Source: Leisingera sp. M658 (GTDB lineage: Bacteria > Pseudomonadota > Alphaproteobacteria > Rhodobacterales > Rhodobacteraceae). From it: DNA of 64,000 nucleotides. Both the position numbers and the translations under genes were made by a program. Below the pieces are notes generated by a model. It was not told the origin of the DNA, ran no database searches, and saw only the letters and a list, made by a program, of their open reading frames with translations. This document shows positions 37,801-45,540 of this stretch, in pieces (within the stretch, counting starts at the first letter, position 1; the number at the start of each line of letters is the position of its first letter). The stretch is taken from contig NZ_CP083546.1 in NCBI RefSeq assembly GCF_025144145.1, positions 2,372,501 through 2,436,500 on the forward strand, given 5' to 3'.

Positions 37801-38806
37801 AGGGCCCACTCTTTTGGTTGAAGACATCGTCTGGTACGACACCCTAGGTAAGCACGATGTCGCTGCTGATGACAATGGCGGTTTTGTCGTCACCTGGAAC
37901 GTAAGAGAAAACACGTCATCTCATTCCAAGACCACACTCTATGCCAGCGTTTTTGATGAAAACGGAGAGGCGGCAGTATCTGAAATGGTGGTGGGGTCTC
38001 ATACGACAAAACCCAATGGCAATGTCACCATGAACACGCCGTCCGTAGCAGTGAATGATGACGGATCCTTTGTCGTGACTTGGTATAAGGGAAGCGAAGG
38101 GTTAGGAACGGAGGCCAGCGTCCATGCGCAGGTTTTCAGCGCTGACGGCCGGGAATTGTCTGATGAAATCAAAATCGACGGGCAAGTCATCACCGTAAGT
38201 CCGCACCGGATTGCCAGTGGCGATGTAACCTGGCTGGAAGGCGATCAGTTCGTAGCGACCTGGTCGAACGTGGATAGCTCCAGGGTCGGCATCTATGCCC
38301 AGATTTTCAATGCCGACGGGACCGAAGCGACAGACCGCTTTCTGGTCAACCAGCAAGAGCACTTCGGCCAGCACGGGAGCCAGGTTACCCTGCTCAGCGA
38401 CGGCAGGTTTATCGTCAGCTGGTTCAGCAACGCGAGCAGCGGCTTTAAGATTCAGGCCCGGATTTTTGAAGGCACCGGTGAAGAAGTGGAACTCCCCTTT
38501 ACCAGCGAAGACAGTGCTGCGGTCATCGAAACGTCCGATTTACTGTGGAACGATGAAGATCCAGAGGGAGATGAGTTTCTCTTTACCCTGGACAGTGCTG
38601 TCAGCGAAAGCGGTGCCAGCCTGTCCTATGATTCAGACACGGGCCTGATCACCTATGACCCGACTGCTGCTGCTGATATCCAGGCATTGAAACAGGGGGA
38701 TATTCTCGAGGACACTTTCACCTACACAATCTCTGACGGATCGGGAGGTTTTGATCAGGCCACTGTCACGGTGGTTGTCGGCGGGCTGGACGAAGTTTTC
38801 GGTTAA
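34874..38806 (+). CDS. Large RTX-like beta-roll repeat protein with VCBS/cadherin-like C-terminal modules
   Basis: 1310 residues. From about 10 to 620 there are some 30 units of about 20 residues of the form GDGNNxIxxGxGxxxV, related to RTX nonapeptides but with Asn often replacing the calcium-binding Asp. The canonical end GAGNDTVRTGAGEDWVIGGA with GDDRLDGGAG follows. A cadherin-like module (FTYEVVDEEGNHDTATVTV), a beta-propeller-like set with repeated GGFVVTW/GSFVVTW phrases (about 800-1200) and a second FTYTISDGSGGFDQATV module follow. No N-terminal signal peptide is seen, so type I secretion is likely. GAGG precedes the ATG. Adhesin or surface-layer roles are possible. No transporter genes lie nearby. 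Confidence 0.8.
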   Translation: MSRKIVVGTNNNDRLLLGEENYDISALNGNNSILVGDGDNRIAAGDGNNQVAIGDGDNDVELGGGKNRVTAGDGANSVSTGEGHDTIVLGDGENFIRVGAGNNRIALGSGDNFVEAGEGNDKIQVGEGFNVIRAGGGRNNITATGDTDIHTGDQDDKIKLGEGHHLVSAGGGKNTIQTGDATVDIKTGDGDDKISVGDGTGTISAGNGKNKISTGEGSFRISTGTGSDQIRAGDGDATISAGDGDDRIYTGDGSFTITAEAGRNQVQTGDGQFNITLGSGSDKVQIGQGEGQIHAGDGDNRVSAGDGSYVVLTGSGRDQITLGDGDYHVTSSGGNNRIKGGYGYNTITTGGGADDIRLGEGDAVINAGDGNNKISVQGGFADITAGDGNDAISVGDGSSIIAAGAGKNRITAGDGDLTLTALGGDDYIRMGDGRSEISAGDGNNRVTVGDGQHQVTAGDGNNRIGSGDGYMSVTVGDGNNQIKLGEGETRITAGDGNNKISLDEGVGYVQVGNGNNIISARDGEYLIQTGNGNNNVRLNEGVGADSRITTGSGADKISVGDGDNWIDSGGGNDSIRTGDGNAQVLAGAGNDTVRTGAGEDWVIGGAGDDRLDGGAGTDWAAFRGSVRDYRIEALSRSTIQVTSASGEVADIGTDQLRNFEYLYFEGDGFTLDLSDLSVLDTLYSVDLQDDSVSADIEGPLEISLADLLENDASLGTGDADFYIAGTSAEGLSIQFDGSTITYNDADALQHLAEGEVFTDKFTYEVVDEEGNHDTATVTVTVTGENDGPEAEDDRLDGGPTGHDAYEGGDEISLLGNGHNYMAMGGKTVALKGGGYAAAWSTQDDGDGFGVSVRVFDENGNEVRSQFLAHVVTEHYQGLISLVELKGGGFAVTWRTAVDGPDGLEVQNRMRIFNEDGSARTGEIELLEADAFLDKSLQHSVGLSNGNILVTLAGKTNDSGGYDLSGVIYSPQGQLVKGPTLLVEDIVWYDTLGKHDVAADDNGGFVVTWNVRENTSSHSKTTLYASVFDENGEAAVSEMVVGSHTTKPNGNVTMNTPSVAVNDDGSFVVTWYKGSEGLGTEASVHAQVFSADGRELSDEIKIDGQVITVSPHRIASGDVTWLEGDQFVATWSNVDSSRVGIYAQIFNADGTEATDRFLVNQQEHFGQHGSQVTLLSDGRFIVSWFSNASSGFKIQARIFEGTGEEVELPFTSEDSAAVIETSDLLWNDEDPEGDEFLFTLDSAVSESGASLSYDSDTGLITYDPTAAADIQALKQGDILEDTFTYTISDGSGGFDQATVTVVVGGLDEVFG

Positions 38807-39376
38807 CGCATTAACCATCGACCAAACTGGAACCGGTCGAAACCGGGCAGTTTGCCGGAATCGCTGCCGAAAGGCCTGTATTTCTGATTGATCTATTTCC
38901 GACCTTTGGGGAACGATCCTCGACCCCAAAGGCCAGAAATTTCAAGAGTGTCCGTCGTCATAAAAAATGGGACTTCAGAGCGGCTTGAGCATTGGAGGCT
39001 CTGGTTCGGTTGCGTGATTGATTATGCTGCCTGTTTCTGGTGTTGCAAGCGGCGCTGTCGGATCGTCAACTTCTTGATCTTCTCCCTTTCTCTCAGAATG
39101 GCTTTGTCCCTTCCGAAGTAGACGCCGGCGGGTGTGACGTTGCTCAGGCTCTCGTGGTAGCGCTGGTTGTTGCAGTAGTCGACAAAGGTCCCGATTTGGC
39201 GTTCGAGAGCACCGGGGAGATAGTAGTTTTCCAGCAGGACCCGGTTTTTCAAGGTCTGATGCCAGCGTTCAATCTTGCCCTCCCTTTTGCGGGTGGAATG
39301 GTGCTCCGCGCACATGGGTCATCTTTTGTTTTCCCAACCATTCAGCCAAATCGCCAGAGATGTAGCACGAGCCGCC

Positions 39377-39417
39377 GCCCATTGGGCTCGAACCAATGGC
39401 GCTTTCAATGGGCAGCT
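39377..39417 (+). repeat. Type B palindromic mini-element 1
   Basis: Core CCCATTG-GGCTCGAA-CCAATGGCG followed by CAATGGGC. Replaces the Asp-Asn of the second catalytic motif (SDNGSCY) in the IS3 orfB. Confidence 0.75.
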
Positions 39418-39531
39418 CGCTGAGCAGGCGCGGCTTGTGGCGTACGGCCGCCTGGTCGCAGCCCGATGCTGTCAAAGCCAGTTCAATCGTGTCTGTCACA
39501 TCCTCGGCCCGCATGTTTGTGCAAAGTTTCC

Positions 39532-39572
39532 CCCTCTCATCGTTTGCTTTGCAAACGACTGCCGGGCAGCGG
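39532..39572 (+). repeat. Type A palindromic mini-element 6
   Basis: CCCTCTCA, stem TCGTTTGC/GCAAACGA with TTT loop, CTGCCGGGCAGCGG. Inserted in the IS3 orfB between DDYSRYII and KLCTNMRAEDV. Confidence 0.8.
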
Positions 39573-39784
39573 GACGATGATGTAGCGGCTGTAGTCGTCC
39601 AGGATCGTGCTCAGATACTACCAGCCCCAACCGATGATTTTGAAGTAGGTGAAGTCCGTCTGCCACATCTGGTTGATGGCCGTCGTCTTGTCTTTGAACT
39701 CGCCGGCAGCCTTGATCACCACATACTCGGGCGCGGTGATCAGATCAGCGGCCTTCAGAATGCGATAAGCGGATGATTCAGAGA

Positions 39785-39827
39785 TCGAGCCATTGGAACG
39801 CCATTGGTCCGCGAGACAATGGGCGAG
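39785..39827 (-). repeat. Type B palindromic mini-element 2
   Basis: Minus strand: CGCCCATTG-TCTCGCGGA-CCAATGGCG then CCAATGGCTCG. Same IS3 orfB, near the ESSAYRIL region. Confidence 0.65.
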
Positions 39828-40007
39828 GATACCGCTTCTCATCGGTGTATTTGACCGCCAGCTCGCGTGTCGTCAGCGCTTCATGCTCCAACGCAAACTC
39901 GATCAGGTCATCCCGCCTGGCCTGTGGAATACGGTTCCAGACCGGCTTTGGGCGGGGCGAGTGATCTGCAAGGGCATCGAACCCGCCTTCAACGTAGCGG
40001 TCATATC

Positions 40008-40051
40008 CCATTGCCCGGCAGGCGATTTGCAACGCAAATCTGCCAAGAGGG
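40008..40051 (-). repeat. Type A palindromic mini-element 7
   Basis: Minus strand: CCCTCTTGGCAG, stem ATTTGC/GCAAAT with GTT loop, CCTGCCGGGCAATGG. Lies between TTFYR and YDRYVEGG; removing it restores the Trp codon expected there. Confidence 0.82.
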
Positions 40052-40162
40052 GGCGGTAGAAAGTCGTGCGCGGAATGCCCAGCATGCCGAGGGTCATTCT
40101 GGTCGGCAGATGTGATCCCTCAACCGTGCGGATGATCTCCAGTTTCTCGGACGCCGGGTATC

Positions 40163-40537
40163 TCATTTCTCGAACTCCCCAGCCCCGGTCATGCTTTCTT
40201 TCAGCAAACGGTTTTCCAGGGTGAGGTCAGCCACGCAGTCCTTCAAAGCCAACGCCTCGGAGCGCAACTCCTTCACTTCAGATGATGTCGCCTGACGCGC
40301 CGTATCGCCAGAAAGCCGCCGTTTCCCGGCTTCCAGGAATTCTTTCGACCAACTGTAATACAGGCTTTCAGAGATGCCCTCGCGGCGGCTCAGCGCCGAA
40401 ATGCTTTCCTCGCCACGCAGACCTGACAAAACAATGCGGATCTTCTCTTCCGCAGAATAGGTCTGGCGGGTTTTGCGGCGGATGTTTTTGACAAGCTTGT
40501 CAGCGCTGTCCTTCGATGTTCCGGGCTTCTTATTCAT
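40163..40537 (-). CDS. IS3-family transposase OrfA
   Basis: About 124 residues from the ATG preceded by AAGGAG (MNKKPGTSKDSADKLVKNIR). HTH motif EEKIRIVLSGLRGEESISAL, then GISESLYYSWSKEFL, and a C-terminal coiled coil (EALALKDCVADLTLENRLLK). The frame looks intact, but the following orfB is destroyed. The region right of it to 40826 shows no gene. Confidence 0.82.
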   Translation of the reverse strand: MNKKPGTSKDSADKLVKNIRRKTRQTYSAEEKIRIVLSGLRGEESISALSRREGISESLYYSWSKEFLEAGKRRLSGDTARQATSSEVKELRSEALALKDCVADLTLENRLLKESMTGAGEFEK

Positions 40538-40826
40538 CTGCGCTCCTTGAAAGCTACGATGAACCAGAACCACTCTGGTGTTCAAATCCTCAAATCTGTC
40601 CCAAAGGTGCTGACGGCAGACATCAAGAGTTCGGGAGGTTGTTTTCGCACCTGCAGCGAATGACGGCTCTGTCCCGCGACCTGTGAATTTGGGAAATAAA
40701 TCTCGCCGCGCTCAGCCTGAATGACTGGTTTTCACTCCGCGTGGCGGCGCGGATTTTTTCGCCTGCGCAGAAAATTCGGTACAGTATGCGCACGCAGCGT
40801 AAAATCGAGAGTTCCGGTAAGGGCTC

Positions 40827-41029
40827 GATTCAAACCACCGCTGCGGCGCGAACGTAGGTCCGGTCAGGATTGGCGAACGGCACGTGCCGCCCTCCAACAT
40901 GGTTCAAATGTCGATTTGCTCGGCGATGCTCAGCGCATCTTCAAGTTCGACGCCAAGATATCTGACTGTGCTGTCAACCTTGGTATGTCCGAGCAGAAGT
41001 TGAACCGCTCTGAGATTTCCGGTTTTGCG
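40827..41029. repeat. Imperfect direct repeat, right copy (integrase 3' fragment)
   Basis: Second copy of 33640-33843, including the last about 45 codons of the integrase on the minus strand (KVDSTVRYLGVELEDALSIA-like). It stops abruptly at GTTTTGCG, where unrelated sequence begins. Together with the left copy it brackets 7 kb. Confidence 0.7.
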
Positions 41030-41341
41030 TGGTCCTGACCCCAGTAATGTCCATTTGTTCGCTAATGGACATTATCCATCACTAACGACGGTCGTCAGTG
41101 CGGGCAGACCGGACGGTTACGTCAAGCGCACCAATGAGATGGGCACATCGGAATGACATCGAACCAGCATCATGCTGGCAGCCAGCGCGCTGACCACGGA
41201 CCGAAGCATGTACCCGAAAGACCTCAACCGAAAGTCGCGGCAGAAATCAAGACGGGCTACAATAGGCCAGTGAGACTGCTTTGGTGGATCAATTTGCCTG
41301 CATAGATCGCTTGACTGGGACGTCCCCGTTACCGAATGAAC
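41030..41341. other. Gap with a short perfect palindrome at its left end
   Basis: TAATGTCCATT and AATGGACATTA (about 41045-41073) form an 11-bp hairpin with loop TGTTCGCT/T, exactly where the integrase fragment ends. The rest (to the carnitine-dehydrogenase-like fragment) has no gene that I recognise. Confidence 0.45.
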
Positions 41342-42038
41342 CTAAGTTTTCCTTGCAGTCAGAAGGTACTTCAGCACCAAGGCATCACGCTTTTGAGCGA
41401 GTTTCGCCAGGGACGTGTTTTCGAGCGCGGCGTTTACCCCCGTTTCAAGAGTATCCACGGCATCCGGCGTTATACGCGGTGTGCCAAGATCATCCCACCA
41501 GCTTTGGAACGGGCCGCCAAGGTGCTTGCAGAAAGCCCGAATGCCTCCTTCACCGCCGCCCAGATGCAGCATAGCATTCGGCCCCATAGCCGCCCACCGC
41601 AAACCGGGGCCATAAGCGACAGCCTTGTCGATATCCTCAACGCTGGCAACGCCTTCCATAGCAAGATGAATGGTCTCTCGCCAGATGGCGGCCTGAAGCA
41701 CGCCTGGATCCGTTTTGTCGTTGTCCATCAGCTCGACCAGAGGGATCAAGTGAGGAGGATTAAATGGATGCGCCAGAATGAACCGGCCCGGATCTGCAAA
41801 CCCCGCCTGCATTTCCGATAGCTTCAAGCCAGAGGTCGAACTGCCGATAATTGCGCTATCCTTCAGGCAGGGTTCGATCCATCTGTAGAGATCGTGTTTG
41901 ATCTCCAACCGCTCCGGCACACTTTCCTGGATAATATCGGCACCTGATACGGCATCAGCGGGATCATCCGTGAAACTGAGTCTCGAATCGTCACCTGCAT
42001 CCACCCAACCAAGAGCTACGAGGGTTTCAGATGCACTC
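41342..42038 (-). pseudogene. L-carnitine/3-hydroxyacyl-CoA dehydrogenase, 5' end removed by IS3
   Basis: About 232 codons: [82 protein letters not shown], which is the lower half of the NAD domain and the C-terminal domain of LcdH-type carnitine 3-dehydrogenase. The Rossmann GxGxxG start is missing because the IS3 at 42039-43581 joins at codon level. The larger open frame continues into the IS but that part is antisense to the transposase. Confidence 0.75.
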
Positions 42039-42160
42039 TGAACCGCACCGGGTTTGCCGGAGGCTTCAACTCCTGAGTAGGATGAAGCCACAATGAGCAA
42101 GACAACCAACAAGTATTCTCCTGAGGTCCGCGAGCGTGCGGTGCGCCTGGTGCTGGACAA

Positions 42161-42204
42161 GTGAGCCATTGAAGGCGCCATTGGTCCGTGCCCAATGGCA
42201 AACG
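42161..42204 (-). repeat. Type B palindromic mini-element 3
   Basis: Minus strand: GTTTGCCATTG-GGCACGGA-CCAATGGCG then TCAATGGCTCAC. Inserted in orfA between RLVLDK and [11 protein letters not shown]. Same site as the copy at 51231 but with a different loop. Confidence 0.8.
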
Positions 42205-42365
42205 GCCAGCACAGTTCCCGCTGGCAGGCAATCATGCCGGTCTCTGCGAAGATCGGCTGTTCGGCGCACAGGCTGAATGAGTGGGTGAAGAAGGCGGAAA
42301 TCGACAGAGGCAAGCGGGCGGGTGTTCCAACTGATGTCGCCGGCAGTGCGGGTCGTTCGCGCAGC

Positions 42366-42394
42366 GGTCAAATGATCCGGGGGATCATTTGACC
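42366..42394. repeat. Type C palindromic element 1
   Basis: GGTCAAATGATCC-GGG-GGATCATTTGACC, 13-bp perfect arms, inside IS3 orfA. Flanked left by GGCAGTGCGGGTCGTTCGCG. Confidence 0.8.
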
Positions 42395-42559
42395 GCCCAA
42401 ACGAAGGCGCTTGAGCGGGAGAACCGCGAGCTGCGCCAGGTGAACGAGATTCTCCGCAAGGCATCGGCGTTGACCTTGTCACCCGGACCAGTGGCGTTCC
42501 TACGGTCAGCTTTGCGATGGCGGAGCTCGGCCGCCGGTTGAAGGGATGGTGTCATTCAT

Positions 42560-42597
42560 CCGCTGCCCGGCAGCGCATGCCAGCATGCGCGAGAGGG
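42560..42597 (-). repeat. Type A palindromic mini-element 8
   Basis: Plus strand: CCGCTGCCCGGCA, stem GCGCATGC/GCATGCGC with CA loop, GAGAGGG. Inserted between ATTCATC and GAC of the IS3 orfB start. Confidence 0.8.
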
Positions 42598-42638
42598 GAC
42601 ATGCATCGCGGTGAGCATGGGGTCGAGCCGATCTGCAT

Positions 42639-42679
42639 TCGCCATTGTCCTCGGACCAATGGCGGACAAAAGCTCGCTC
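42639..42679 (+). repeat. Type B palindromic mini-element 4
   Basis: CGCCATTG-TCCTCGGA-CCAATGGCG, then AGCTCGCTC. Joins EPICI to RGKPHKTT, with about 100 intervening codons of the usual orfB missing, so it may be a deletion junction. Confidence 0.65.
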
Positions 42680-42727
42680 CGGGGCAAGCCGCACAAAACC
42701 ACGGTGCCCGGCAAAAAGGCCCCGTGC

Positions 42728-42767
42728 CCGCTCTCGCACATGCTGCGCATGTGCTGCCGGGCAGTGG
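42728..42767 (+). repeat. Type A palindromic mini-element 9
   Basis: CCGCTCTCG, stem GCACATGC/GCATGTGC with TGC loop, CTGCCGGGCAGTGG. Between KKAPCPL and DKVNRQF of orfB. Confidence 0.8.
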
Positions 42768-42869
42768 ATGGACAAGGTAAACCGGCAATTCCGTGTCCCC
42801 GCGCCCAACATGCTCTGGGTCAGCGATTTCACCTATGTTGCCACCTGGAAAGGGTTCGCCTATGTCGCC

Positions 42870-42913
42870 GCTCGCCATTGGGCTCGAACCAATGGCGCCT
42901 TCAATGGCTCGCT
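42870..42913 (+). repeat. Type B palindromic mini-element 5
   Basis: GCTCGCCATTG-GGCTCGAA-CCAATGGCG then TTCAATGGCTCGC. In frame within orfB between GFAYVA and IDAYARKIVG. Confidence 0.8.
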
Positions 42914-42945
42914 TATCGATGCCTATGCCCGCAAGATCGTTGGCC

Positions 42946-42991
42946 CGCTCTCGGCAGATTTGGCTTTGCCAAATCGCCTGCCGGTCAATGG
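42946..42991 (+). repeat. Type A palindromic mini-element 10
   Basis: CGCTCTCGGCAG, stem ATTTGGC/GCCAAAT with TTT loop, CCTGCCGGTCAATGG. At the Trp codon of IVGWRVS in orfB. Confidence 0.82.
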
Positions 42992-43028
42992 GTCGTGTCA
43001 GCACCTCGGCGCATGCCGGGTTCGTTCT

Positions 43029-43071
43029 CCCCTCTCGGCAGCATGCTTCGCATGCGCATGCCGGGCAATGG
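43029..43071 (+). repeat. Type A palindromic mini-element 11
   Basis: CCCCTCTCGGCA, stem GCATGC/GCATGC with TTC loop, ATGCCGGGCAATGG. At the TGG overlapping the Leu-Asp codons of GFVLDALEQ in orfB. Confidence 0.82.
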
Positions 43072-43143
43072 ATGCTCTGGAGCAGGCTGTTCACGAGCGG
43101 CGGCCGACAAAGGCGATGGGGCTTGTTCATTACTCCGGCCGCC

Positions 43144-43180
43144 GTTCTCAGCGATGCTGGCATCGCCTGTCACGCAGTGG
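43144..43180 (+). repeat. Type A palindromic mini-element 12
   Basis: GTTCTCA, stem GCGATGC/GCATCGC with TG loop, CTGTCACGCAGTGG. More divergent ends. Inserted after the second catalytic Asp region (HSDRGSQ). Confidence 0.65.
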
Positions 43181-43290
43181 GTCAGCCAATACCTTTCGAT
43201 CAAATACACAGAGCGGTTGGGAGAAGCTGGTATCGAACCCTCTGCGGGCAGCGTCGGAGACAGCCATGAGTTCAAGCAGATCCGCGCAGC

Positions 43291-43318
43291 GGATCAAATG
43301 ATCCGGGGGATCATTTGA
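43291..43318. repeat. Type C palindromic element 2
   Basis: GGATCAAATGATCC-GGG-GGATCATTTGA, in orfB before NALAETINGLF. Shares CGCGCAGCGG on its left with type C element 1. Confidence 0.8.
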
Positions 43319-44058
43319 AGGCGCAGAACGCCCTGGCCGAGACGATCAACGGTTTGTTCAAAGCCGAGCTCAGTCACCGCCGCGGCCCTTGGCGCAACTT
43401 CGAAGACGTGGAATACGCAACGCTCGAATGGGTGGATTGGTTCAACAACCGCCGCCTGCTTGAACCCATTGGGAACATCCCGCCGGCAGAAGCAGAGGCC
43501 CATTTCTACGCCGCTCTGGAAACTGAGGACATTGCCGCGTAACTAACTGAAATCAGTCTCCGGCAAACCCGGTGCGGTTCATGGTCATCATTAGGTCATG
43601 TTGACAAATGGCGGAACCAAATGCGGATAGATGTGATATCAACGAAGCCGAGGTAGCTTTCAGCGGTTTTGTCGTATCGCGTGGCGACGCGGCGGGCATT
43701 TTTGAGTTTGTTGAAGCACCGTTCAACCATGTTTCTCAGCCTATTTAGCCCACGATCCACGCCGACCCGCATCTTCCGTGTCTTGCGCATTGGGATTTGG
43801 GTGAGAATACCGCGCTGGCTCATGGCTTTGCGAATGCGATCAGCGTCATAGCCCCGGTCAGCGAGCAGCCCCCGAGGTTCGGGGAGGTTGTCCGCTATCA
43901 CAAGATCAAAACCCGGATAGTCCGATGTTTGCCCCGGTGTGATGCCTGTTCTCATTGGTAGCCCATGGGCGTTGACGCGGAGGTGGATCTTGGTCGTGAA
44001 CCCGCCTCTTGAACGGCCAAAACCTTGTCTCGGAGTCCCCCTTTTGCGCCCGCCGCCT

Positions 44059-44100
44059 CCCTCTCGGGACATTGCCGGCGTAATGCCCTGCCGGGCAGTG
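44059..44100 (+). repeat. Type A palindromic mini-element 13
   Basis: CCCTCTCGGGA, stem CATTGC/GTAATG with one G-T wobble, CCTGCCGGGCAGTG. After the RAHH motif of the IS5 transposase. Confidence 0.82.
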
Positions 44101-44128
44101 GATGGTGGGCCCGAATAACAGTGCTGTC

Positions 44129-44162
44129 CACTGCCCGGCAGGCGGCTGTGCCGCCGAGAGGG
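44129..44162 (-). repeat. Type A palindromic mini-element 14
   Basis: Plus strand: CACTGCCCGGCA, stem GGCGGC/GCCGCC with TGT loop, GAGAGGG. Immediately before the first catalytic Asp (DSTVIRAH) of the IS5 transposase. Confidence 0.82.
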
Positions 44163-44519
44163 AGCATTTGCAGTGCGTCTGGGACAGCTCCGCTTTGGTT
44201 CAATGCCTCAAGAATATCCTCCCAAAGACCCGCCAGTGTCCAACGCCGGAATTGCCGGTAAACGCTGGACCATTTGCCGGACTCTTCGGGCAAGTCCCGC
44301 CAGGGCGATCCGATGCGTGCGATCCAGAATATCCCATCTAAAACAAGGCGATGATTGGTCGGTTTGCGCCCATTTGGAGCGCGGGCAGCAAGAATGAAGT
44401 GTTCAAACAGCGACCATTCCTCGTCGCTCATCAGGTCTCGGGGCAAGCGGATCTCCATAGCAGATACCAGCTTGAATCACGGCAGAGCGCCAGTGTGAAT
44501 CCATTTTGTCAACACGCCC

Positions 44520-45161
44520 TAGTCTGCAAACATTGTCATCCTTGGCCAGATCACGAATGCGCTTCTCCTGCCGCGCCAGTTGCTCGCGCAAAACAACTCT
44601 GGCCGACAGGATTGGCTCTACCGCTGTTTCCAGCATGACATTGCCTTCGGCAAGCTCGCGTACACGGGCTTCGTAATTACCCTTGCTGACAGTGCCGATC
44701 TTGAGGCCAAAGTTGCGAAGCAACCCACGAACGGACAGTTCAAGATTAATAATCCCGTGTTTGAGTTCCTTGCGCGAACTCAGCAAAGCCCGCATTTCCT
44801 GGGAAGAAACCGACTTGCAATGAACAGCTCGAAACCAGCCCATTTGCAACAACCGTGCAATCCCTTCCGCATCCCTCCGGCCGGTCTTGATCGGCATCGC
44901 CTTCAATGCGCCTTTGACCTGACGGGTTTCCATCAGGACAGCCGCGATACCAGCATCGGCTAAACCTATATGCAGCCACTGGGACAACGGCCCGGCTTCG
45001 AGGCCAATTCTTGATATGCCGTACTGCAAATTTTGGACAAAACGCACAAGAGCCTCCGGCTCGCTGGCTTCTGTTGCTTCAACTACAATCTTCCCATGTT
45101 CGGTGACGACGCAAATTGCGGTATTCGCCAGTGAGACATCCAATCCGATAAATACATTCAT
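44520..45161 (-). pseudogene. IS110-family transposase, N-terminal part, truncated by IS5
   Basis: About 214 codons from MNVFIGLDVSLANTAICVVT with the DEDD motifs (GLDVS, GLEAGPLSQWL, KTGRRDAEGIARL) to AKDDNVCRL, where IS5 sequence takes over. The C-terminal Transposase_20 part is missing here. A separate IS110 C-terminal fragment exists at 23.4 kb. 45162-45540 holds no gene, only a GAAGGCGCCTTC palindrome near 45319 and the presumed que promoter. Confidence 0.78.
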
Positions 45162-45540
45162 GTTATTGCCCTTCTATTCTCCGGAATTGGGGCGCGCGTA
45201 AATGCAAGACCCCGCAGACACGCGGTAGCGCATCAAGGGCAATGACACTCTGTCTCAAACCTATCAGACACCTCTGACGCCGGAGAACCATGCAACGCCC
45301 CATTACGGTATCTTGGGAGGGTGCGAAGGCGCCTTCGTCATGCTGAAAGCATGCCTCCGGCATGACGGGAAAGTCAGGTGCGGGCCGTGCCTCTGGCCCG
45401 GCCAAAAGACATTTTCAAGAATCTCCAACATCACCTGCAATAAGTGCGCTATCCGCCCGCCTCTTGCGCGATACCACCCGCAGCGCTATATGCGCCGCAC
45501 CGGTCGCAGCCTACCCGGTCAACAAAACAAGGGTACAAAC

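Larger units (their letters stand above)
38967..40600 (-). mobile_element. IS3-family element with two type A and two type B palindromes
   Basis: orfA (40163-40537) is open. orfB (about 40166 to 39022) is broken into pieces: MTLGMLGIPRTTFYR, YDRYVEGGFDALADHSPRPK, WQTDFTYFKIIGWGW followed by a stop, MRAEDVTDTIELALTASGCD, NYYLPGALERQIGTFVDYCN. Type A palindromes lie at 39532-39572 and 40008-40051, type B at 39377-39417 and 39785-39827. Removing 39377-39417 restores the LLSDNGSCYISGDLAE-type second catalytic Asp region. Boundaries are approximate, from TGGGAC-like ends. Confidence 0.72.
42039..43581 (+). mobile_element. IS3-family element riddled with ten palindromic insertions
   Basis: Inverted repeats TGAACCGCACCGGGTTTGCC (42039) and its complement ending at 43581 bound 1543 bp. 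orfA starts at about 42093 ([20 protein letters not shown]) and orfB pieces read RGKPHKTT, NRQFRVPAPNMLWVSDFTYV, IDAYARKIVG, ALEQAVHERRPTKAMGLVH, ALAETINGLFKAE, WVDWFNNRRLLEPIGNIPP. Inserted are type A elements at 42560, 42728, 42946, 43029 and 43144, type B at 42161, 42639 and 42870, and type C at 42366 and 43291. About 100 codons of orfB are also missing at 42639-42679, so transposase cannot be made. Confidence 0.85.
43594..44519 (-). mobile_element. IS5-family element with two type A palindromes
   Basis: Ends GGTCATGTTGACAAATGG and, inverted, GGGCGTGTTGACAAAATGG. The transposase on the minus strand reads IRLPRDLMSDEEWSLFEHFI, LEALNQSGAVPDALQM, then a palindrome directly before the catalytic DSTVIRAHH, a second palindrome after it, then GRSRGGFTTKIHLRVNAHG, LLADRGYDADRIR and MVERCFNKLKNARRVATRYD (DDE complete). 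The second palindrome shifts frame, splitting the gene into 43596-44072 and 43952-44458. The element is inserted into an IS110 gene. Confidence 0.82.

Noticed and set aside
41342-42313. 323-aa intact dehydrogenase
   Set aside because: The first about 85 residues of that frame are antisense to IS3 orfA; only the part right of the IS end is dehydrogenase.
45162-45540. preQ1 riboswitch upstream of queC
   Set aside because: I could not find the conserved stem-loop and A-rich tail of preQ1-I, nor a preQ1-II or preQ1-III pattern.
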